Of a DNA stretch of 64,000 bases, positions 26,410-34,123 are shown one piece after another. Each line of letters opens with the position of its first letter. Position 1 is the stretch's first letter. The notes below the pieces were generated by a model. The model was not told the DNA's origin. It saw only the letters and a list, made by a program, of their open reading frames with translations, and made no database searches. This DNA comes from Ignavibacteriota bacterium. Its GTDB lineage: Bacteria > Bacteroidota > Ignavibacteria > UBA10030 > BY39. Location of the stretch: contig QOQV01000003.1 of the NCBI GenBank assembly GCA_003327435.1, positions 62,001-126,000 on the forward strand, in the 5' to 3' direction. Made by a program: the position numbers and the translations under genes.

Positions 26410-27099
26410 ATGGCAGAAGAAATTATTAATGGTGCGCTATATATAGTTTCTACGCCAATCGGTAACTTGGAAGATATTACACTCCGTGCATTGAGAATAT
26501 TGAAAAGTGTTGATTTTATTGCAGCAGAAGATACACGCAAAACAAAAATCCTCTTAAATCATTATGGGATTGAAAAAGAACTTATAAGCTACTACCAATT
26601 TAATGAGCTGAAACGTATACCCGAGATCATTAATAAATTAAAATCAGGAAAATCTGTCGCTGTAGTCTCTGATGCCGGTACTCCAGGTATTTCCGATCCT
26701 GCATATCGTTTAGTTAAAAAAGCAGTAGAAGAAGAAATTAAAATCATTCCAATACCTGGAGCTTCTGCACTTTTATCAGCGCTTGTTGTAAGTGGTTTAC
26801 CAACAGACAGTTTTGTTTTTGAAGGATTTCTTCCACATAAAAAAGGAAGGAAAACTAAACTGGAAAAACTAAAAAGTGAAGAAAGAACAATTATCCTTTA
26901 CGAATCCCCTCACAGGATTTTAAAAACTCTGCATGAAATTCTGGAAACATTAGGAGATAGAAAAATAACAGTAGCAAGAGAAATTACTAAAAAATTTGAA
27001 GAACTTATGTATGGTAGAGTCTCGGATGTAATAAGACAACTTGAAACCAGGACAGTGCAGGGCGAATTTGTAATTGTATTAAGTGGAAATGAGAATTGA
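26410..27099 (+). CDS. rsmI: 16S rRNA 2'-O-ribose C1402 methyltransferase
   Basis: 229 residues. It methylates the ribose of C1402 in the decoding centre using SAM. Family markers are YIVSTPIGNLEDITLRA, AEDTRKTKILL, VSDAGTPGISDP and IPIPGASALLSAL with GFLPHKKGRK. The length is slightly shorter than the E. coli protein because the C-terminal extra domain is reduced. It sits 2 bp after nadE. Confidence 0.96.
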   Translation: MAEEIINGALYIVSTPIGNLEDITLRALRILKSVDFIAAEDTRKTKILLNHYGIEKELISYYQFNELKRIPEIINKLKSGKSVAVVSDAGTPGISDPAYRLVKKAVEEEIKIIPIPGASALLSALVVSGLPTDSFVFEGFLPHKKGRKTKLEKLKSEERTIILYESPHRILKTLHEILETLGDRKITVAREITKKFEELMYGRVSDVIRQLETRTVQGEFVIVLSGNEN

Positions 27100-27308
27100 A
27101 TTTTTCAACATTTTTCCAAATTTGAAAAATAAATATTTTAAATTTCAAAATATGGGAAATTCATAAAAATATTATTCATATACACTGCTTTTTTGTTCTT
27201 TAAACACATATATTATCAAAAAAATGGTGGCATATTAGTTGAGTAAAATTTTGTGTAATTATCAAAAGAAATTGAATATAATTCTTTGAAAATAACAAAG
27301 GTGAAAGT

Positions 27309-28427
27309 ATGAACATAGGAATACCTAAAGAAGACCCAAGGAGGGATCGTAGAATTGCATTAACGCCTGCTGCGGTTCATACACTTATCTCAGCTGGCGC
27401 AAATGTTTTCATTGAAAAAGACGCAGGAGAGGGAGCTCATTTTACAAACCAAAAGTTCGAAGAAGTAGGAGCAAAAATTGCTTACACGCAGGATGAAGTT
27501 TATAAGAGAGCCGATATCGTATTGAAAGTTTCTCCACCATCAGAAACTGATGTTGATAAATTATTAGATTCTCAAATCCTGATCTCAGCAATGCATCTGG
27601 CAGTCGCAAAACCAAAAGTTGTAGAATTTCTATCAACCAAAAAAGTTTGTGCAGTTGCTATTGAACTTTTAGAAGATGAAAAAGGTGATATGCCAGTCCT
27701 CTCAGCTATGAGTGAGATAGCTGGACTTATGTGTATTCAAGTTGCGAGCCGTTATCTTGAAAATACAAACAACGGTAGAGGAATATTGTTAGGCGGATTA
27801 ACCGGTGTAGCACCTGCATCGGTTGTGATTTTAGGAGCTGGTACGGTTGGAAGAGCAGCAGCACGGGTAGCTCTTGGTGTTGGTGCACAGGTAGTTGTTT
27901 TAGACAAAGATTTAAATCGGCTCCGTTCGCTTGAACAACAGTTTAACTACAGAATTACCACAGGATTGGTTAATGAGTACAATATTAGAAAGGCAATAGA
28001 ATATGCTGATGTTTTGATTGGAGCAGTTTTGATTAAAGGTGAAAAAGCTCCTCGCCTTGTAACTGAGAACATGGTAAAGCTAATGAAACCTGGTTCTGTT
28101 ATAATTGATGTATCCATTGATCAGGGAGGTTGCATAGAAACAAGTCGACCAACAACACTTGACAATCCTGTATATATCCAGCATAATGTCATACATTATT
28201 GTGTACCAAATATGGCGGCCAATGTTGCTAGATCTGCAGCTTTCGCTTTAACAAACAGTTTACTCCCATTCTTGGTCGAGCTTGTTGAAAACGGTTTAGA
28301 AAAAACAATCAAAGAAAAGATAGGATTTGCTAAAGGTATTGTAATGTATGACGGATTCTGTACTCAAGAATCAATCGCAAAACGATTTGGAATAGAATAT
28401 AAAAACATTAATACTTTAATAAAATAG
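27309..28427 (+). CDS. ald: Alanine dehydrogenase
   Basis: 372 residues, normal. It interconverts L-alanine and pyruvate plus ammonia with NAD+. N-terminal IGIPKEDPRRDRRIALTP with substrate-binding Arg/Lys, AMHLAV and the NAD-binding VILGAGTVGRAAARVA (about 172-187) with the catalytic Asp near VIIDVSIDQGGC are present. It opens a run of four same-strand genes (ald, CoA-transferase, radical-SAM-like, PLP lyase) separated by 4-23 bp, probably one operon for amino-acid breakdown. AAAGGTGAAAGT before the ATG is a good ribosome site. The 209-bp gap upstream contains AT-rich inverted repeats and the likely promoter. Confidence 0.93.
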   Translation: MNIGIPKEDPRRDRRIALTPAAVHTLISAGANVFIEKDAGEGAHFTNQKFEEVGAKIAYTQDEVYKRADIVLKVSPPSETDVDKLLDSQILISAMHLAVAKPKVVEFLSTKKVCAVAIELLEDEKGDMPVLSAMSEIAGLMCIQVASRYLENTNNGRGILLGGLTGVAPASVVILGAGTVGRAAARVALGVGAQVVVLDKDLNRLRSLEQQFNYRITTGLVNEYNIRKAIEYADVLIGAVLIKGEKAPRLVTENMVKLMKPGSVIIDVSIDQGGCIETSRPTTLDNPVYIQHNVIHYCVPNMAANVARSAAFALTNSLLPFLVELVENGLEKTIKEKIGFAKGIVMYDGFCTQESIAKRFGIEYKNINTLIK

Positions 28428-28434
28428 AAATACT

Positions 28435-29775
28435 ATGCGCTGGTTAGAAAAATTTAAATCTAAAATTAAGACTTTACAGGAAGCAGTTAGTCTAATACAA
28501 TCAGGTGACAGAGTTTATGTCCATCCAGGTTGTGCAACTCCAGAATTACTCGTAGAAGCAATGGTTGACAGGGGCAATGCGCTTAAAAATGTCGAAGTAA
28601 TACACATATTGACATTAGGTAAAACCAGATATGTTGAGCCTCAATATGAAGGACATTTTCGTCATAATGCACTCTTCATCGGAAAAAATGTAAGATCAGC
28701 TGTACATGACGGTAGAGCAGATTGGACACCAGTATTTTTATCCGAGATACCACATCTTTTCCATTCAAAAAAATTACCTATAGATGTAGCATTGATTCAT
28801 ATTTCTCCACCGGATGAACATGGATTTTGCAGTTTCGGAGTTGGTGTAGATTGCACAAAAGCTGCTACAGAAGTCGCGAAAAAAATAATTGCACAGATTA
28901 ATCCCAAAATGCCACGTGCTCTTGGTGATTCATTTATACATGTTGATAAATTAACCGCATGTGTAGAAGTGGATACCCCAATAAAAGAACTCCCTCAGGT
29001 TGAATCAGACATAACGCAAAAAGAAGCTGAGGTCTTTAAAAAAATTGGGGAAAATATTGCCAACATTATCGATGATGGCTCAACACTACAGCTCGGAATA
29101 GGAGCTATTCCAGATGCAGTCCTAAGCTTTTTGCATAACAAAAAACATCTTGGTATTCATACCGAAATGTTTTCTGATGGAATCATTAAACTAATTGAAG
29201 AAGGTGTTATAACGAACGAGAAAAAGACTTTACACCCGGGTAAAGTAATTGCTTCTTTTGTACTTGGCACTAAAACTTTGTTTGAGTTTCTGGATGATAA
29301 TCCGATATTTGAATTCCATCCAACCCAATATGTAAACGATCCATTTATTATAGCAAAAAATGATAATATGGTTGCAATTAATTCAGCTATTCAAGTTGAT
29401 TTGACAGGACAGGTCTGTGCTGATTCGATGGGTACAAAATTTTATAGCGGATTCGGTGGTCAACTTGATTTCATTCGAGGTGCTTCTCGAAGTGAAGGTG
29501 GAAAACCAATCATTGCTTTACCTTCTACTGCAAAAAATGATACAATTTCAAGAATTGCTACTCAATTAACACCAGGAGCCGGTGTAACAACAACAAGAGG
29601 TGATGTACATTTTGTAGTAACGGAATATGGTGTTGCTGACCTCTATGGTAAAACTGTTCGCGAAAGAGTACAGGAATTGATAAAAATCGCACATCCAAAC
29701 TTTAGAGAAGAACTCGAAGCATATGCAATCAAAGAAAAATTCTTACCAACAAAAATAAGTATGTATAAAGGTTAA
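28435..29775 (+). CDS. Acetyl-CoA hydrolase / 4-hydroxybutyrate-type CoA-transferase
   Basis: 446 residues. The two CoA-transferase domains of the Cat1/AbfT family are recognisable by VYVHPGCATPELL, LIHISPPDEHGFCSFG and the catalytic Glu in GIHTEMFSDG, with GQLDFIRGASRSEGGKPIIAL near the C-terminus. It exchanges CoA between acyl-CoA and acetate or a similar acid. Its place after ald and before a methionine-gamma-lyase-like gene suggests recovery of energy from the 2-oxo-acid products of amino-acid degradation. That pathway link is inferred. Confidence 0.9.
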   Translation: MRWLEKFKSKIKTLQEAVSLIQSGDRVYVHPGCATPELLVEAMVDRGNALKNVEVIHILTLGKTRYVEPQYEGHFRHNALFIGKNVRSAVHDGRADWTPVFLSEIPHLFHSKKLPIDVALIHISPPDEHGFCSFGVGVDCTKAATEVAKKIIAQINPKMPRALGDSFIHVDKLTACVEVDTPIKELPQVESDITQKEAEVFKKIGENIANIIDDGSTLQLGIGAIPDAVLSFLHNKKHLGIHTEMFSDGIIKLIEEGVITNEKKTLHPGKVIASFVLGTKTLFEFLDDNPIFEFHPTQYVNDPFIIAKNDNMVAINSAIQVDLTGQVCADSMGTKFYSGFGGQLDFIRGASRSEGGKPIIALPSTAKNDTISRIATQLTPGAGVTTTRGDVHFVVTEYGVADLYGKTVRERVQELIKIAHPNFREELEAYAIKEKFLPTKISMYKG

Positions 29776-29779
29776 TATT

Positions 29780-30763
29780 ATGGAATTAACAATAAACCCT
29801 ACCGACTATCGTCCGAGGCTAATTATCTGGGAAATTGCTTGTTCTTGCCTGGAAGGTAACTCTTCAATAAAAAAATTCAACACAAAAGAATGTTTTACTA
29901 TAATGGATAGTATTGCAGAAATTTCTAAACCAATCATTGTTTTGGCTTCAAATTATTCTGAGAATTCAAAGTGTGACCCTCTGGATCGTGCAGATATTGT
30001 TGATATCCTGCTTTATGGAAACTCATTAGGTTTGAAAATGATTGTCGAAACATCCGGAGAGAAACTCACTCCAGATTTAAGAAGTGTACTCAAAACTATA
30101 GGGACCAAATGTATCCGTATCTTGATCAATGATCATATTAAAGAAGATATTGAAAGTAAATTTGTCCAGAACGAAAAATTTAACAAACTGGATAATTTAA
30201 TAAATCAGCTAAAAAGTGAAGGATTTGAAATTCAATTGGGAATAGTTTTAAACAGTTTCAATGAAAGAGAACTTCTATTTATTGTAGATTATGCAGTTCA
30301 AAAAAGTTCTAAGGGAATATATTTCCACCTGCAAAATCCAAAATCATCTTCGAAATTAAAAAAAATTAGTTATAACAAAGAAGAAGCCATAAACTGGATT
30401 GCCAATCAAAAAAAACTATTACCAGATGATATGTATTTCTCACCGCAATGCATTAAATATGGAATCAAACATAAAGAAGATGAAGAAAATGGAGAAACGA
30501 CAAACCACACAACACACTGGTGCTTAAGTGGAAAAACATTTGCTTATATTAATGGAAAAGGCGAAGTACAAATATGTAATTCCATCAAAAATGTGTGCGG
30601 GGATCTCAGAAAAACAAATTTAAGTTTTGCACAAATCTGGTACAATTCTGAAATATTCAATTGGTTGAGATACAATAATTTTTCCTGTACGGAAACTCAA
30701 ATCAGCTTAACAAGACCGATTCCAAAATCTTCCGAATCCAAAGAGATATATGAAAATATTTAA
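29780..30763 (+). CDS. Radical-SAM-like protein without the CxxxCxxC cluster motif
   Basis: 327 residues. It begins RLIIWEIACSCLEGN, exactly where MoaA/SPASM-type radical SAM enzymes have 'WEITxxCNLxCxHC', but only ACSC remains and no CxxxCxxC occurs. The later barrel pattern persists: PIIVLASN where GGEP is expected, LGLKMIVETSGEKLT for the 'TNG' strand, then LRSVLKTIGTKCIRILIND. The C-terminus looks like a partial SPASM region (HWCLSGKTFAYINGKGEVQICNS, then GDLRKTNLSFAQIWYN). I infer a radical-SAM-derived protein that has lost the cluster and so cannot cleave SAM in the usual way. It sits 4 bp after the CoA-transferase and 23 bp before the PLP lyase. Confidence 0.65.
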   Translation: MELTINPTDYRPRLIIWEIACSCLEGNSSIKKFNTKECFTIMDSIAEISKPIIVLASNYSENSKCDPLDRADIVDILLYGNSLGLKMIVETSGEKLTPDLRSVLKTIGTKCIRILINDHIKEDIESKFVQNEKFNKLDNLINQLKSEGFEIQLGIVLNSFNERELLFIVDYAVQKSSKGIYFHLQNPKSSSKLKKISYNKEEAINWIANQKKLLPDDMYFSPQCIKYGIKHKEDEENGETTNHTTHWCLSGKTFAYINGKGEVQICNSIKNVCGDLRKTNLSFAQIWYNSEIFNWLRYNNFSCTETQISLTRPIPKSSESKEIYENI

Positions 30764-30786
30764 AATTAATTGAAAGGTTGAGGAAA

Positions 30787-32082
30787 ATGAAAAAGAAAAA
30801 GTACTCGATGGAGACACAATTAATTTATGGGAAGGCATTAAGTAAAAAGTGGGATTATAATCATCATGTCATACCTCCTATATCTTCATCAGCTACATTC
30901 AGGCTCGACACGGCAAAACGAGGTGCACAAGGGTTTATGGAATTTGCGCATCATACGGAAACCCAAAAAATTGAATCTTGTGCTCCAATCTATATTTATG
31001 ATCGACTTGGTGAACCAAATAAGGAACTACTTGAAGAAAACTTAGCGGCAGCAGAAAGAGGAGAAATAGCTGTAACATTCTCGACTGGTATGGCTGCAAT
31101 TTCAGCTGTACTGGGGTGCTTAACTGGTATCGGTGACGAAATAATAGCACATTCTGTACTCTACGGTTGTACATATTCTCTACTAACTAATTGGTATCCA
31201 CGATATAATATTAAAACAAAATTTATAAACCTAACAAATCCAAAAAATTTACTAAAAGAAATTAACCAGAGAACACGCATTGTTTATTTTGAAACCCCTG
31301 TTAATCCAAATCTGGATTTAATAGATATAAGTGAAGTCGCAAAAATTCTAAACCAGATAAATAAGCAACGTCCAAAAGCAAGGAAAATTTATCTGATTAT
31401 CGACAATACATTTGCCACACCATACTGCCAGAGGCCACTTGAATTGGGTGCTGACTTTGTTGTGGAATCACTCACAAAGGGAATAACTGGTTTCGGTACA
31501 GATATGGGTGGTGTTGTAGTTGGACCAAAATGGAGTTATGATTTACTTTTAATGTATAGAAAAGATTTTGGGGGATCACTTGCCGCTAAAAGCGCCTGGC
31601 CCATTATGGTATATGGACTGCCCAGCCTCCCAATTCGATTCAAACAAGCTATGGCAAGTGCTCTTGAAGTGGCTAAATTTTTATCTACAAATCCAAAAAT
31701 CGACTATGTTCGTTACCCCGGCCTGGATAGTTTTCCTCAATTATCACTTGCCCGTCGGCAAATGTTAGATTATGAAGGCAACTTCGCACCTGGTGTACTA
31801 ATTTATTTTTCTTTTAAAGGAAAAACTCCCAAAATTAGAAAAGAAAAAGGTGAAAAATTCATCAATATACTGGCAAAAGAAGCCTATACTATTACACTTG
31901 CAGTCAGTCTGGGTATGATTCGCACCTTAGTTGAACATCCAAGTTCAATGACCCACGCAGCTATTCCACCCGAGGAACAAATTAAGAAGGGAATCGATCC
32001 GGGTGGAATTAGAATGTCCATAGGAATTGAGAAGACATCAGATATTATTGCGGATCTTAAATATGCATTATCCAAAATCTGA
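30787..32082 (+). CDS. Cys/Met-metabolism PLP enzyme, probably methionine gamma-lyase
   Basis: 431 residues from the ATG at 30787, chosen over a TTG at 30778 because TTGAGGAAA precedes it. Family markers are the PLP Lys in VESLTKGITGFGTDMGG, the phosphate-binding IYIYDRLGEPN, and DNTFATPYCQRPLELGAD. The active-site stretch is HSVLYGCTYSLL. A Cys after Tyr-Gly at this position is characteristic of methionine gamma-lyase, where cystathionine enzymes have Gly, so cleavage of methionine to methanethiol, 2-oxobutyrate and ammonia is the best guess. O-acetylhomoserine sulfhydrylase remains possible. It is the last gene of the ald unit. Confidence 0.85.
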   Translation: MKKKKYSMETQLIYGKALSKKWDYNHHVIPPISSSATFRLDTAKRGAQGFMEFAHHTETQKIESCAPIYIYDRLGEPNKELLEENLAAAERGEIAVTFSTGMAAISAVLGCLTGIGDEIIAHSVLYGCTYSLLTNWYPRYNIKTKFINLTNPKNLLKEINQRTRIVYFETPVNPNLDLIDISEVAKILNQINKQRPKARKIYLIIDNTFATPYCQRPLELGADFVVESLTKGITGFGTDMGGVVVGPKWSYDLLLMYRKDFGGSLAAKSAWPIMVYGLPSLPIRFKQAMASALEVAKFLSTNPKIDYVRYPGLDSFPQLSLARRQMLDYEGNFAPGVLIYFSFKGKTPKIRKEKGEKFINILAKEAYTITLAVSLGMIRTLVEHPSSMTHAAIPPEEQIKKGIDPGGIRMSIGIEKTSDIIADLKYALSKI

Positions 32083-32169
32083 AGTTTTATAAAAAAACTT
32101 GTAATCCTGTTACAAAATATTTTCGTAGCCGTATTATAGCTCATAAAAATTTAAAAAGGAGATTGAGCT

Positions 32170-32880
32170 ATGTTGAATATGCTTATACCGTTTATACTTA
32201 CATTTCTATTTACAAGTTGTTCGCTTTTCAATTGTGTAAAAGGATCTGGAAACATAAATACAGAAACACGACCTTTAACTGATTTCAAGAAAATTATCAT
32301 AAATTCCAATGCAAATGTATACATAGAACAGGATGATTACTATTCAGTAGATATAGAAGCTGAGGAGAATATAATTCCATATATCAAAACCAGAATTAGA
32401 AATGATGAACTTATAATTTCAAATAAAACCTGCCTTTTAAATCAAAAGCCCATTAATATTTATATTTCTTCACCAGAATTTCGAAGAATTGCCCTATCAA
32501 GTTCAGGTAAAATTATCAGCAAAAACAGAATAACTGGAAATAAATTAGATATTGTGATTAATGGCTCCGGGAAAGCCGAAATTGATTTAGATGTACAAAA
32601 ATTATTCACTGAACTAAGTGGTTCAGGAAAAATATCATTGAGGGGAAATGCTTATACTAATAAAATTAATTTATCTGGCTCAGGTATTATAGATGCCTTA
32701 GAGTGCGAAACAGATGAATCCATCATTAATTTAAGTGGGTCGGGTATTTGTAAAATGAATGTGAATGAAGATTTAAAAATAAACATCAGCGGAAGTGGAA
32801 TTGTTGAATATATTGGTTCACCAGATATACAGAGCAACATTTCTGGTACTGGTAGAGTAAAAAAACTGAGAAGCTATTAA
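32170..32880 (+). CDS. Head-GIN (DUF2807) lipoprotein
   Basis: 236 residues. The N-terminus MLNMLIPFILTFLFTSC ends in a lipobox (Cys17), so it should be a lipoprotein. The body is the parallel beta-helix of the DUF2807 'head GIN' family, with regularly spaced turns: NGSGKAEID, LSGSGKISL, LSGSGIIDAL, LSGSGICKM, ISGSGIVEY, ISGTGRVKKL. The start is typical: GSGNINTETRPLTDFKKI. Function is unknown; such proteins are thought to sit on the cell surface. A GGAGATTGAGCT ribosome site precedes the ATG. It is a single gene. Confidence 0.88.
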   Translation: MLNMLIPFILTFLFTSCSLFNCVKGSGNINTETRPLTDFKKIIINSNANVYIEQDDYYSVDIEAEENIIPYIKTRIRNDELIISNKTCLLNQKPINIYISSPEFRRIALSSSGKIISKNRITGNKLDIVINGSGKAEIDLDVQKLFTELSGSGKISLRGNAYTNKINLSGSGIIDALECETDESIINLSGSGICKMNVNEDLKINISGSGIVEYIGSPDIQSNISGTGRVKKLRSY

Positions 32881-32891
32881 TGAATAACAAA

Positions 32892-34118
32892 TTATTCTAT
32901 TATTTTTGCGACTGAATCTATATCTGGTGATATTACATACTCCTTTCCCGCTGCCACCTTTGCCGATTGAATGTCCTTTAATCCATTACCAGTGATAACG
33001 ACAACTACGGTTTCATCAGGTTTTATAATTTTATTTTGAATTGCTTTTTTAAGACCTGCAACTCCAGCAACTCCAGCTGGCTCTCCAAAAACTGCTGCTA
33101 AACGAGCTGTTAAACGCATAGCTTCAAGAATTTCTTCATCTGAAACAGTTATCATCGTACCATTGGATGCACGAATTTGTTTTATTGCTCGTCGCCAATT
33201 TCTTGGAGTTCCAACAGCAATACTATCAGCTATAGTATTTGTATCAGATGGTATTAAATCTTTTCCAGAAATATAGGCGTCATAAACTGGTTTTGCTCCT
33301 TCAGCTTGAACACCTAACAATTTTGGAATACGCTCAATAAATCCCAGCTTTTTCATTTCTTGAAGACCTTTACCAATTCCTCCAATTGTGCAACCATCTC
33401 CTACCGAGACAACTACCCAGTCAGGCAAATCATTCCCAAAATTTTCTGCTATTTCAAGTCCTGCAGTTTTTTTCCCCTCAACCAGGTATGGATTTGTACC
33501 ACTGTTTCGACTGTACCAGCCAAATTTTTCACAGGATTTTTTACTTAGTTCGAATGCCTGTTCGTAAGTACCTTTTACTCTAAAAACATTTGCTCCAAAA
33601 ATTAACAATTGTGTAACCTTCGGCTCAGGTGCACGTTCAGGAACAAAAATATAACTTTGAAGTCCAACCGCTGCTGAAAGACCTGCGAGCGAAGATGCCG
33701 CATTACCTGTTGATGCGCAGGCAATTTTATCAAAGCCGAATTCAATTGCTTTCAATACACCAATAGCACTCGCTCTATCCTTAAAAGAGTTGGTCGGATT
33801 TCTTCCATCATCTTTTATATAAAGTTTTCTGATACCGATGTAACGAGCTAATTTTTCTGTTTCATAAACAGGTGTCCATCCAATCTTAAGGTGTGGTATT
33901 TTTGCTGAATCTTCAATTGGCAACAATTCACGGTAACGCCACATCTCATAACTGCGATTTGCAATTTGGGATTTTAATATAGACTTAATTAAATCATAAT
34001 CATATTGCACATCTAATATTCCTTCATCACCACAAAATTGGCAGGTAAATTTGTTATCTGCAGGATAGGTTTTACCACATTTTAAACATTGAAGTGAAGT
34101 TACAAACTGGTTTGGCAT
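32892..34118 (-). CDS. thrC: Threonine synthase
   Basis: 408 residues. It makes L-threonine from O-phospho-L-homoserine with PLP. The N-terminal zinc ribbon (CLKCGKTYPADNKFTCQFCGDEG) is a feature of the archaeal/plant-like type. The PLP Lys lies in NPTNSFKDRASAIG, with the phosphate loop VVSVGDGCTIGG. It follows xdhB with a 5-bp gap, so it is cotranscribed with the molybdo-hydroxylase genes although no metabolic link is evident. Confidence 0.93.
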   Translation of the reverse strand: MPNQFVTSLQCLKCGKTYPADNKFTCQFCGDEGILDVQYDYDLIKSILKSQIANRSYEMWRYRELLPIEDSAKIPHLKIGWTPVYETEKLARYIGIRKLYIKDDGRNPTNSFKDRASAIGVLKAIEFGFDKIACASTGNAASSLAGLSAAVGLQSYIFVPERAPEPKVTQLLIFGANVFRVKGTYEQAFELSKKSCEKFGWYSRNSGTNPYLVEGKKTAGLEIAENFGNDLPDWVVVSVGDGCTIGGIGKGLQEMKKLGFIERIPKLLGVQAEGAKPVYDAYISGKDLIPSDTNTIADSIAVGTPRNWRRAIKQIRASNGTMITVSDEEILEAMRLTARLAAVFGEPAGVAGVAGLKKAIQNKIIKPDETVVVVITGNGLKDIQSAKVAAGKEYVISPDIDSVAKIIE

Positions 34119-34123
34119 CTATT

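Noticed and set aside
30778-30786. TTG at 30778 as the start of the PLP lyase
   Set aside because: The GAGG-type ribosome site lies between it and the ATG at 30787, and the family N-terminus fits the ATG.
32095-32120. Hairpin TTGTAA/TTACAA after the PLP lyase gene as a terminator
   Set aside because: The stem is only 6 AT-rich pairs and is followed by a weak T-stretch; likely chance in this AT-rich DNA.
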